A DNA stretch of 64,000 bases. Source: Aldehydirespirator sp028819505 (lineage in GTDB: Bacteria > Actinomycetota > Acidimicrobiia > Acidimicrobiales > Aldehydirespiratoraceae). Position numbers and translations under genes: made by a program. Below, one piece after another: positions 50,161-57,670 of the stretch. Location of the stretch: NCBI GenBank assembly GCA_965207755.1, contig OZ242297.1:1302001-1366000 (forward strand), read 5' to 3'. The notes under the pieces were generated by a model. The model ran no database searches. It was not told the DNA's origin and was given only the letters and a program-made list of their open reading frames with translations. Numbering within the stretch: position 1 is the stretch's first letter; each line of letters opens with the position of its first letter.

Positions 50161-50277
50161 TGGCATGTCGTGAGTACAGTTGCGGGACCCTGTAGTCCGT
50201 GGCGCGAGGTCGGAGACTTGGCAGGTCGCTCAACCAGACCCGCGACACACCGCTAGAGCGCCCGGACCCGTGACCGC

Positions 50278-50375
50278 CAGAGGCCGAGCGGATGAGCCGC
50301 CGAGATCGCGAGGCCCGCAGAGCGCTGAGCGAGGCCGTCGCCCGGGCGGCCCGTGAGCGCAGCGGGCAGGAGCCG
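50278..50375 (+). repeat. Interspersed ~95-bp repeat, copy upstream of lspA
   Basis: Tag CAGAGGCCGAGCGG at 50278-50291 and core GCTGAGCGAGGCCGTCGCCC from 50334 to about 50375. The core's GCGAGCGCAGC has become GTGAGCGCAGC, and this GTG (50353) is the first in-frame start of lspA. Confidence 0.85.
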
Positions 50376-50901
50376 GAAACACAAGGCTTCGCCCCGAGGC
50401 GGCAGCGACCCCTCCGGGCTGTCTGCCGGCACGGGCCCGGCCCACCGGCACGCTGCCAGAGCCGCGGTCCCGGCCGCGTTGGTGGTCGGGGCCGATCAAC
50501 TCACCAAGTGGTGGGCGCTCCGGGCCCTGGACGACGGAGGTGTCGTCGATCTCGTCTGGACGCTGCGGCTGCGCCTCGTCTTCAACACCGGGGCGGCCTT
50601 CAGCAGCTTCCAGGGACTCGGGCCGCTGCTCGGAATCGCCGCGGCGGCGATCGCGGCAGTGCTGCTGTTCAACCGGAGGCTGGGCGCCGACCGGTGGTCG
50701 GCCACGGCAGCCGGCTGCATCGCCGGGGGAGCGCTGGGCAACCTCGCCGACCGGCTGTTCAGGTCCAGCGACGGCTTCCTGGAGGGCGCGGTGGTCGATT
50801 TCATCGACGTCCAATGGTGGCCGGTGTGGAACGTGGCCGACATGGGCGTCGTGCTCGGAGGTGTGGCGCTGTTCTGGCGCGCCTGCCGGCGAGCGGGATG
50901 A
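50353..50901 (+). CDS. lspA: Prolipoprotein signal peptidase
   Basis: Membrane aspartyl protease that removes lipoprotein signal peptides. Four hydrophobic segments; AALVVGADQLTKWWALRALD starts the conserved part, FNTGAAFSSFQG and GALGNLADRLF carry the first catalytic Asp, and VVDFIDVQWWPVWNVADMGV the second (N-x-A-D). The first 40 residues from GTG 50353 are basic and unlike the family; the GTG is supplied by the interspersed repeat. A start near 50483 would be closer to usual length but has no ribosome site. Stop overlaps a relay ATG. Confidence 0.93.
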   Translation: MSAAGRSRKHKASPRGGSDPSGLSAGTGPAHRHAARAAVPAALVVGADQLTKWWALRALDDGGVVDLVWTLRLRLVFNTGAAFSSFQGLGPLLGIAAAAIAAVLLFNRRLGADRWSATAAGCIAGGALGNLADRLFRSSDGFLEGAVVDFIDVQWWPVWNVADMGVVLGGVALFWRACRRAG

Positions 50902-50999
50902 CTCCTGCGGGGGAGACCGTCGGCGCACGTCCAGGCCGCCGGGTTCGCGTCGGCGGCGGCCGAGCGGGATGACTCCTGCGGGGGAGACCGTCGGCGCCG
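50891..50999 (+). repeat. 71-bp duplication of the lspA-rluD junction with a 24-codon relay ORF
   Basis: GAGCGGGATGACTCCTGCGG followed by GGGAGACCGTCGGCGC is at 50891 and 50962. The first copy contains the lspA stop with ATG 50898 (ATGA). From there a 24-codon ORF (MTPAGETVGA...GGGRAG) runs to a TGA at 50970-50972 that overlaps the rluD ATG 50969. A single overlap has become two. Confidence 0.95.
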
Positions 51000-51907
51000 C
51001 TCTCGACGGCCTCAGGCTCGACCGGGCGGTGGCGCTGGTGGCCGACGTGAGTCGCTCGGCGGCGGCACGGCTGGTGGCCGAGGGCGGTGTGCGCCTCGAC
51101 GGAGCGGTCATAACCGCCGGCGCCCGGCGCGTCGCGGCCGGCGAAGCGCTGGCGGTGGACATCCAGCAGCGGGACGATCCGCGCCCGCGCCCTGATCCCG
51201 AGGTGGACTTCACGACGGTCTTCGAGGATTCCCATGTGATCGTGGTGGACAAGCCCGCCGGCCGGGTCGTGCATCCCGGCGCGGGGCACGACCGAGGCAC
51301 CCTCGTCAACGGACTGCTGGCCCGCTACCCGGAGATCGCGGAGGTCGGCGACCCCTACCGGCCCGGGATCGTGCACCGGCTCGACCGGGCGACCTCCGGG
51401 CTCCTGGTGGTGGCCCGCACCGACCGGGCCCACCGGTCTCTCGTCGAGCAGATGCGACGCCGTCACCCCGAGCGCCTCTACTCCGCTCTGGTCAGGGGTC
51501 ACCCTCAAGCCGATGCGGGGGTTGTCGATGCCCGCGTGGGCCGGTCGAGCCGCAACCCGATGCGCATGACCGTGACCGACCGGGGCCGCCCGGCCCGGAC
51601 CCATTACGAGGTTGAGCGGCGCTACGTCGAGCCGGCGCAGGTATGCCTGCTCACCTGCCGGCTGGAGACCGGACGCACCCACCAGATCAGGGTCCACCTC
51701 CAGGCCATCGGCCACCACGTGGTCGGCGATCCGACCTACGGCGCGGGGCGCGGCGGCGACGCTCTCGGTCTGCGGCGCCCGTTCCTGCACGCCCGTTCCC
51801 TGTCGTTCAGCCATCCCGTCGGCGGGCACGCAGTTCGGGCCGAGTCGCCCCTTCCCCCCGACCTGGCCGGGCTGCTCGACGCTCTCAGCCCCCTCGGCGA
51901 CTGTTGA
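50969..51907 (+). CDS. RluA-family pseudouridine synthase
   Basis: RluD-like enzyme modifying large-subunit rRNA. N-terminal S4 domain (LDRAVALVADVSRSAAARLV, EGGVRLDGAVIT), then the catalytic motif PGIVHRLDRATSGLLVVART (Asp in HRLD, about residue 138). GRSSRNPMRMTV, LTCRLETGRTHQIRVHLQAI and GHHVVGDPTYG follow. Length 312 is normal. ATG 50969 is in the second copy of the duplicated junction; the lspA-rluD order is the common one. Confidence 0.95.
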   Translation: MTPAGETVGAALDGLRLDRAVALVADVSRSAAARLVAEGGVRLDGAVITAGARRVAAGEALAVDIQQRDDPRPRPDPEVDFTTVFEDSHVIVVDKPAGRVVHPGAGHDRGTLVNGLLARYPEIAEVGDPYRPGIVHRLDRATSGLLVVARTDRAHRSLVEQMRRRHPERLYSALVRGHPQADAGVVDARVGRSSRNPMRMTVTDRGRPARTHYEVERRYVEPAQVCLLTCRLETGRTHQIRVHLQAIGHHVVGDPTYGAGRGGDALGLRRPFLHARSLSFSHPVGGHAVRAESPLPPDLAGLLDALSPLGDC

Positions 51908-52002
51908 GCAAAGCCGGTTCCGCGCCGCATCCGAGCGTCTGACCTCGGGTTTCTTGATCCTGGAATCGCGATTCTGCGACTTGCGTCCAGCTCCCCCGGC
52001 GG

Positions 52003-54090
52003 CTAGCCGTACGCACCGAACCAGGCGTCGTGCAGGCGGCCGTAGACGCCGCTCTCCGCAAGGTCGAGCAGCGCGAGGTTGACTCGCTCGCGCAACTCGG
52101 CGTCGTGCTCGCTGAGAATGAGTCCGTACTGGACCCGCTGGAAGTCCGGCCCGACGGCAGACACTTCGCCGGCGCCCTCACGGGCTGCGTGGTACCGGAG
52201 AACCGGAGCGTCGAACACGACCGCTTCGACCCCGCCCTCCGACAGCAGCAGGTAGGCGTCGTCGACGCGGTCGACGACAACCGGCCCCACCCCGATCGAA
52301 GGAAGGTACGACTCGCCGGCGGAGTGGACCACGGTGGCGACCCGGCGACCGGGGAGGTCGTCCGGTCCCGAGATCTCCGATCGCAGCTCGCTGACGGCCA
52401 GCGACGAGGCGATGGCCGCGGTGAAGCTGGCGAAGACCAGAGTCCCCAGCGCGATCCAGATGAGGGCGAGCACCCGCCCCCTGGTGCCGCGGGCCACCTT
52501 GTCGCCGTACCCGACGGTGCTCATGGTCACCACCGACCAGTAGAAGGAGTCCCAGATGCCCTCGCGGTAGGGGACCGCGAAGTCGGGATTGTGCCGGCGC
52601 TCCAGCCACCAGATCATGTGCGCGGCGACCAGCACCGCCAGCCCGAACACCACCAGCAGCCAGGGCAGGTCCGACGACGCGACGGCGCGGAAGAAAGACA
52701 GGATCCGGTCGTCGAGGCCCCGGGAGTCGTCGGAAGTGGTCAGGATGGTCAGGCCGGAGTCGAGGACGGGCACGGAGAAGTCGGCGACCTCCTCGCGCGC
52801 GCCGGTGATCGCGACCCCGCCCAGCCCGACCTGCGCGGCGCCGCGGGCGATGTCGTCGATCTGTTTGGCGACCGTGTCGACGGCATGGATCTCCACTTCC
52901 ATGCCGAGCTGCGCTCCGACCAGGCGCACGAGCTCCACCTCGAAGCCGCTGTAGGCGCGGTCCTCGTAGATCACGAACGGCGGCAGCGGGCGGGCCGCCA
53001 CCCTGAGCGTTCCCGACGCGGCGGCGTCGCCGGCCTCGTCGTCGAGGGCTACCGCGTCGGGGTCTGCGGTCTCGATCCAGCGGGTGACCGCGGCCAGGTT
53101 GGCCTCGATCCACTCCTCGGCGTGTCGCCGGATGTCCTGGGGGTCGCCGCCGAGCTGCACCATGCGGATGTTCTGGGCAGAGATGTCCTCCAGCGGGATC
53201 ACCACCTGCTCCAGCAGCCGCCGCACCGATGGGTTGGCGTCCAGGAAATCGGAGTTGGCCACCACCCGTATGTCGTTGGGCGGCCAGCCGGTCTGGCATG
53301 GATCGTCCGCGCACCCGTCTATCCCGGCGATGGCGGTGCGGTCCAGCGCGGCCGCCTGGTCCGGCGGCAGTGACGGGAACGGGACCTCGAGCCACACGGC
53401 GTCGCGCCCGGGGACCAGCTCGCCGATCGTCCAGTTGGGGGTCCAAGTGTAGTACAGCACCGGCCGGCCGTCCCGGTAGCGGGCGATGGCCTCGGAGATG
53501 AGAGGCGAGTAGTCTCCCTGGACCTGCTCCACGGTTCCTGTGAGCCCGAAGGCGCTCAGGTGATGGTCGATCGTCGCGGCGCACGACCACCCGACCTCGC
53601 ACCCGACCAGGTCGGCCCGGCCGTCGCCGTCATGGTCGAACAGCCCGGCGACGGCCGGGTCGGCGAGGTCGCCGAGGTTCGTGATGCCGTGGGCGCCGGC
53701 CGTGGCCGCGTCGACGAAATAGCCTTGGAGGGCGCCGTCGTCGACCTGCGTGCCCACAACCTCGACCGAGTCGACCCCCTCGAGGTAGGAGTCGTGCAGC
53801 GGGAACCACCCGCTGGCCCAGAGATCGACCTCCCCCGCGGCGACGGCCTCATAGAACTCCGGGTTGCCCATCGTCACCGGGCCGTCCACCCGGTAGCCGA
53901 GCCGCTCCAGCAGGAGCCTGTACACCTCTGCCTGGAACCAGCCGGTGTCCCAGGAGGGGCGGGCCATGCGGACCGCGGGCCTGTCGCCGGACGCGCCCTG
54001 CGCCGCCGCGGCGCCCCCCGGAACGGCCAGAATGAGCGCCGCGAGCACCACGACGGCGATTGAGGCTCGGCGCATGGGCGGCACCCGCAT
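52003..54090 (-). CDS. Betaine-binding domain fused to a GluR0-like ligand-gated potassium channel
   Basis: Predicted ligand-gated K+ channel of 695 residues. In order: signal sequence (about 8-30); OpuAC/ProX-type binding domain (38-340) with MARPSWDTGWFQAEVYRLLL, DLWASGWFPLHDSYL, YYTWTPNWTIGELVPGRDAV and two Cys pairs; S1 half of a type 3 solute-binding domain (361-455) with Arg432 in AREEVADFSV; M1 (474-496); pore helix and filter STVGYGDKV (TVGYGD 525-530); M2 (539-562); S2 half (570-692) with Asp627 in VVFDAPVLRYH. S1-M1-P-M2-S2 is the GluR0 plan. Arg and Asp stand where amino-acid ligands are bound in that family. The extra N-terminal domain resembles the separate binding protein encoded at 56111. 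Gating by betaine is an inference. Confidence 0.9.
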   Translation of the reverse strand: MRVPPMRRASIAVVVLAALILAVPGGAAAAQGASGDRPAVRMARPSWDTGWFQAEVYRLLLERLGYRVDGPVTMGNPEFYEAVAAGEVDLWASGWFPLHDSYLEGVDSVEVVGTQVDDGALQGYFVDAATAGAHGITNLGDLADPAVAGLFDHDGDGRADLVGCEVGWSCAATIDHHLSAFGLTGTVEQVQGDYSPLISEAIARYRDGRPVLYYTWTPNWTIGELVPGRDAVWLEVPFPSLPPDQAAALDRTAIAGIDGCADDPCQTGWPPNDIRVVANSDFLDANPSVRRLLEQVVIPLEDISAQNIRMVQLGGDPQDIRRHAEEWIEANLAAVTRWIETADPDAVALDDEAGDAAASGTLRVAARPLPPFVIYEDRAYSGFEVELVRLVGAQLGMEVEIHAVDTVAKQIDDIARGAAQVGLGGVAITGAREEVADFSVPVLDSGLTILTTSDDSRGLDDRILSFFRAVASSDLPWLLVVFGLAVLVAAHMIWWLERRHNPDFAVPYREGIWDSFYWSVVTMSTVGYGDKVARGTRGRVLALIWIALGTLVFASFTAAIASSLAVSELRSEISGPDDLPGRRVATVVHSAGESYLPSIGVGPVVVDRVDDAYLLLSEGGVEAVVFDAPVLRYHAAREGAGEVSAVGPDFQRVQYGLILSEHDAELRERVNLALLDLAESGVYGRLHDAWFGAYG

Positions 54091-54255
54091 AGACGTGGCT
54101 CAAGGCTAGCCGAAGACCGGGTCCCGCCGGAGCGGACTGCATGGAACCCGGCACGGCGCCGGCAGGTGTGCTAGGGTCGCGCCGCCTGGTTCCGCGGGGC
54201 GCCCGAGTGCGCCCGGCGTCCAGGTGCCCGACGAAGCGACCAGAAGGGGACCGCG
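54091..54255. promoter_or_regulatory. Divergent regulatory region between the channel and the BCCT gene
   Basis: The 165 bp separate two divergent starts. On the plus strand TGCTAGGGT (54169-54177) fits an extended -10 (TGn-TAGGGT) for the transporter. No matching -35 or minus-strand promoter is clear. The palindrome GGCGCC at 54155 lies between. Shared control of the three genes is plausible. Confidence 0.35.
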
Positions 54256-56079
54256 ATGGGTGCCGAAGACACGGGGGCGGAGGTGGATCCGCGGATCCAC
54301 CGCAGCCCTGATGACACCGACATCAACCTGACCGAGGCGACGCTCGCCCTGCACGACTGGGAGGAGGAGGAGGAGCGCCGCCGCGAGGAGGCGATCGCCA
54401 ACCGCAAGTCCTTCGAGGGCCTGCAGGTCGATCCCGACATCGACTTCTACCCCGAGGTCTCCGACCGGGAGCCCGGGGACCGCAACATCGTGCGGGCCGG
54501 GTTCGACATCCACCCGCAGGTGACGTTCTGGGCGTCGGGGTTCCTGGTGGTGTTCATCTGCCTGTCGATATTCGTCGACGCCACCCAGGACGTGTTCAGC
54601 GAGATTCTCGACTTCATCAACGAGTCGCTCGGCTGGTTCTACATCCTCGACTTCAACATCTTCGTGCTGGTGGCGATGTACTTCGCCTTCAGCCGCTACG
54701 GGAAGATCAAGCTGGGCGGGCCCTTCGCCCTGCCGGAGTTCTCCACCGTCTCCTGGTATGCGATGCTGCTGTCGGCGGGGTTGGGCATCGGGCTGATGTT
54801 CTGGGGGGTCGCCGAGCCGATCTTCCACTTCACGTCTCCTGCGCCGCTGTTCGACGTGGAGCCGGGCTCCATCGACGCGGGCAAGGCCGCGCTGGCCACC
54901 ACCTACCTGCACTGGGGCATCCACGGTTGGGCCCTGTACGGGCTGACGGCGCTGGCGCTGGGGTTCTTCGCCTACAACCGGGGCCTGCCGCTCACGTTCC
55001 GGTCGATCTTCTACCCGATCCTCGGGCCGAGGATCTACGGCACCTGGGGCCACGTCATCGACATCCTGACGGTCATCGCGACGCTGTTCGGGCTGGCCAC
55101 GTCGCTGGGCTTCGGCGCCCAGCAGGGGGCTGCCGGCCTCAACAAGCTCTTCGGGCTGCCCGACGAGACATGGTTCCAGATCGTCCTGATCCTGGCCATC
55201 ACCGGCTTGGCCACCATCTCGGTGGTCGCCGGCCTCGATGCGGGGGTCAAGCGGCTCAGCGAGCTGAACATCTGGCTGGCGGGCGCCTTCCTGGTGTTCC
55301 TGCTGCTGGTGGGACCGACGCTGTTCATCCTGTCGCTGTACACCCAGAGCCTGGGCTACTACGTCCAGGTCCTGCCGGAGTTCGCGTTCTGGAACGCAGC
55401 CTTCCAGGAGACCCAGTGGCAGGCCTGGTGGACGATCTTCTACTGGGGATGGTGGATCTCGTGGTCGCCGTTCGTGGGGATGTTCATCGCCAGGATCTCC
55501 AAGGGCCGCTCCGTGCGCGAGCTGCTCATGGGAGTGATCTTCCTGCCGTCGATCCTGTGCTTCCTGTGGATGTCGGTGTTCGGCGGCTCGGCCATCAACC
55601 TGCAGATGACCGGGGAGCGCGACGTGGCCACCGCGGTCAACGACAACGTGGCCACGGCCCTGTTCGACATGCTGGAGGCCTTCCCGCTCACCAACATCGT
55701 CTCCTTCATCGGAGTGCTGCTGCTGATCTCGTTCTTCGTGACCTCCTCGGACTCCGGCTCGCTGGTGGTCGACCACCTCACCTCAGGCGGCAAGCTCGAC
55801 TCGCCGAAGCCTCAGAGGGTGTTCTGGGCCGTGATGGAGGGCGTGGTGGCCATCGCGCTGCTGATCGGCGGCGGACTCAGCGCCCTGCAGACCGCGGCCG
55901 TCTCGATCGGACTGCCGTTCTCGGTGATCCTGCTGATCATGTGCTGGAGCATGAAGAAGGCCTTCGCCGAGGAGCTCGACCTGCTCGAGAGCCACTACGA
56001 CGAGCAGATCTTCCGGGCCCAGCACAGCGGCCTGATCGCACAAGTGAAGGACAGGCTCGTCGAAGGGCCGAGGAAGTGA
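54256..56079 (+). CDS. BCCT-family betaine/choline/carnitine transporter
   Basis: Sodium-coupled uptake of a trimethylammonium osmolyte. Twelve hydrophobic segments after a long acidic cytoplasmic N-terminus (about 88 residues, with WEEEEERRREEAIANRKSF). The glycine motif AGLGIGLMFWGVAEP (about residues 174-188) matches the BetP GMGIG substrate/sodium site. WTIFYWGWWISWSPFVGMFI, then ARISKGRSVRELL, is the BCCT signature with its Trp box (about 391-420). The C-terminal tail is short. Length 607 fits. ATG 54256 has AAGGGG upstream. A binding protein follows 31 bp downstream; BCCT carriers are not known to need one. Confidence 0.95.
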   Translation: MGAEDTGAEVDPRIHRSPDDTDINLTEATLALHDWEEEEERRREEAIANRKSFEGLQVDPDIDFYPEVSDREPGDRNIVRAGFDIHPQVTFWASGFLVVFICLSIFVDATQDVFSEILDFINESLGWFYILDFNIFVLVAMYFAFSRYGKIKLGGPFALPEFSTVSWYAMLLSAGLGIGLMFWGVAEPIFHFTSPAPLFDVEPGSIDAGKAALATTYLHWGIHGWALYGLTALALGFFAYNRGLPLTFRSIFYPILGPRIYGTWGHVIDILTVIATLFGLATSLGFGAQQGAAGLNKLFGLPDETWFQIVLILAITGLATISVVAGLDAGVKRLSELNIWLAGAFLVFLLLVGPTLFILSLYTQSLGYYVQVLPEFAFWNAAFQETQWQAWWTIFYWGWWISWSPFVGMFIARISKGRSVRELLMGVIFLPSILCFLWMSVFGGSAINLQMTGERDVATAVNDNVATALFDMLEAFPLTNIVSFIGVLLLISFFVTSSDSGSLVVDHLTSGGKLDSPKPQRVFWAVMEGVVAIALLIGGGLSALQTAAVSIGLPFSVILLIMCWSMKKAFAEELDLLESHYDEQIFRAQHSGLIAQVKDRLVEGPRK

Positions 56080-56110
56080 CGGGCCCGCTCGAGAACAAAG
56101 GAGGCTCGAA

Positions 56111-57127
56111 ATGAGAAACCAGAGACGCAACGCCATGGTCCTGGCCGGAGCGTTGGCCGCCCTCGTCGTCGTGGCCCTCGTCGTGATCTTCAGCGGCGAG
56201 GAGGAGGACCGGACGGTGAGCATGGCCCGGGCCAACTGGTCCAGCGGCTACATGCAGGCCGAGATATACGCGCAGCTCATCGGCGAGCTGGGCTACACGG
56301 TCACGGACCCTGCCGACCACACCCTCAACCCGTACTCCTTCTATCCCGCGCTGGACAGCGGGCAGTACGACCTGTGGGCGAACGGCTGGTTCCCCACCCA
56401 CGACATCTACCTCACGTCGGAGACGGCCGCCGGGCTGGAGTACGACCGCAGCATCGAAGCGGTCGGGCAGCAGGTCGAATCGGGTGCTCTCCAGGGGTAC
56501 ATGATCGACAAGGCCACCGCTGACAGCATGGGAATCACCTCGATGAGCCAGCTGGCCGACGCGTCGGTGGCCGCGGTGTTCGACCAGGACGGCGACGGCC
56601 TCGCCGACCTGATCGGATGCAACGAGGGCTGGGGCTGCGCGACGATCATCGACAACCACATCGCAGAGCTCGACTGGGGCGACAATGTGGAGCAGGTGTC
56701 GGGCGCCTACGGCGAGCTGATGCAGGGAGTCCAGGACAGGGTGGCGTCCGGCGACCCGGTGCTGTTCTATGCCTGGACGCCCAACTGGACCTACGAGGCG
56801 CTCGCACCGGGCGTCGACGCGGTCTGGCTGGAGTCGCCCGCCCTCGAGGACGACGAGGGCGCCACCGAGGTCCGCGGCCTCGCCGGCTGCTCCGGCAACC
56901 CCTGCAACCTGGGATGGCCGGTCAACAGCATCCGTGCGGTGGGCAACAGCGAGTTCCTCGATGACAACCCCGACATCCGGCGGCTGCTCGAGCAGGTGCA
57001 GATCCCGCTGGCCGACATCGCCGCCCAGAACGCTCGGGCGAACCCCGACGCCGAGGCCGACGCAGCCGCCTGGATCGCCGACAACCGGGCCCTGGTGGAC
57101 ATCTGGCTGGCCAACGCCCAAAGCTGA
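56111..57127 (+). CDS. OpuAC/ProX-type glycine betaine-binding protein
   Basis: Extracytoplasmic binding protein held by an uncleaved N-terminal helix (MVLAGALAALVVVALVVIFS), with no lipobox. Type II binding fold with MARANWSSGYMQAEIYAQLI, DLWANGWFPTHDIYL, FYAWTPNWTYEALAPGVDAV and NSIRAVGNSEFLDDNPDIRR; the Trp residues probably form the aromatic cage for the quaternary amine. FDQDGDGLADLIG looks like a calcium-binding D-x-D-G-D-G-x2-D loop. Two Cys pairs match those of the channel's N-terminal domain. AAAGGAGG precedes ATG 56111, and it is probably co-transcribed with the BCCT gene. No ABC permease or ATPase is encoded here. Length 338. Confidence 0.93.
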   Translation: MRNQRRNAMVLAGALAALVVVALVVIFSGEEEDRTVSMARANWSSGYMQAEIYAQLIGELGYTVTDPADHTLNPYSFYPALDSGQYDLWANGWFPTHDIYLTSETAAGLEYDRSIEAVGQQVESGALQGYMIDKATADSMGITSMSQLADASVAAVFDQDGDGLADLIGCNEGWGCATIIDNHIAELDWGDNVEQVSGAYGELMQGVQDRVASGDPVLFYAWTPNWTYEALAPGVDAVWLESPALEDDEGATEVRGLAGCSGNPCNLGWPVNSIRAVGNSEFLDDNPDIRRLLEQVQIPLADIAAQNARANPDAEADAAAWIADNRALVDIWLANAQS

Positions 57128-57165
57128 CCGGCGGCCTTCCCGGAAGCGAGTCCGTATAGGCCGAA

Positions 57166-57216
57166 GCGAGTCCGTATAGGCCGGCCCGTACAGGCCGGAG
57201 CCCTATACGGACTCGC
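57166..57216. terminator. Bidirectional hairpin between the binding-protein gene and rrf2
   Basis: GCGAGTCCGTATAGG (57166-57180) pairs perfectly with CCTATACGGACTCGC (57202-57216). The loop contains a further stem, CCGGCC with GGCCGG, giving about 21 bp in all. The right arm is the last codons and stop of rrf2. A 20-bp direct duplication places another copy of the left arm at 57146-57160. No U-run, so it is a stable hairpin without the classical tail. Confidence 0.75.
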
Positions 57217-57652
57217 CGTCGGCCGGCCAGGGCGCCTCCCCTTGGGCCATGGCGGTGATCTGGGCCAGGGTGAAGGAGTCGAGGAACCGGCGCATGTGCG
57301 AGCCCGAGGCCGACCAGATCGCCAGCAGCACGCACTGCCCCTCGTGGTCGCAGGCGCCGTCGGTGTGGGGCTCCCCGAAGTCGCCCGCGGCGATGGGGCC
57401 GTCGACGGCCCGCACGATCTCTGACAGCTTGATGTCGGCCGGGTCGCGGGCCAGCACGTAGCCGCCGCCCACCCCCCGCTTGGAGCGCACCAGGCCGGCG
57501 CCCTTCATGGCCAGGAGTATCTGCTCCAGGTAGGGCTGGGGCAGCCCGGTGCGCTCGGCGATCTCCCGCACCGAGGTGGGCGTGTTCTCCCCGTGGAGCG
57601 CGAGGGACAGCAGGGCCCGGGATGCGTAGTCCCCGCGTGTCGACACCCGCAT
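57203..57652 (-). CDS. Rrf2-family transcriptional regulator
   Basis: Winged-helix repressor, often an iron-sulfur or redox sensor. MRVSTRGDYASRALLSLALH opens it, SVREIAERTGLPQPYLEQIL is the recognition helix-turn-helix (about residues 27-46), and GLVRSKRGVGGGYVLARDPA is the wing. The cluster region CDHEGQCVLLAIW has two cysteines five residues apart; the third Cys of IscR-type proteins is missing. Length 149. Only 18 bp separate its start from the divergent phosphodiesterase start. Targets are unknown. Confidence 0.92.
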   Translation of the reverse strand: MRVSTRGDYASRALLSLALHGENTPTSVREIAERTGLPQPYLEQILLAMKGAGLVRSKRGVGGGYVLARDPADIKLSEIVRAVDGPIAAGDFGEPHTDGACDHEGQCVLLAIWSASGSHMRRFLDSFTLAQITAMAQGEAPWPADGESV

Positions 57653-57670
57653 GGTGGCATCCTAGGTGCC

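Noticed and set aside
50161..50290. Possible tRNA-like or small RNA segment after the DksA-like gene
   Set aside because: No T-loop or acceptor stem pairing could be built; only the tag of the interspersed repeat is recognisable.
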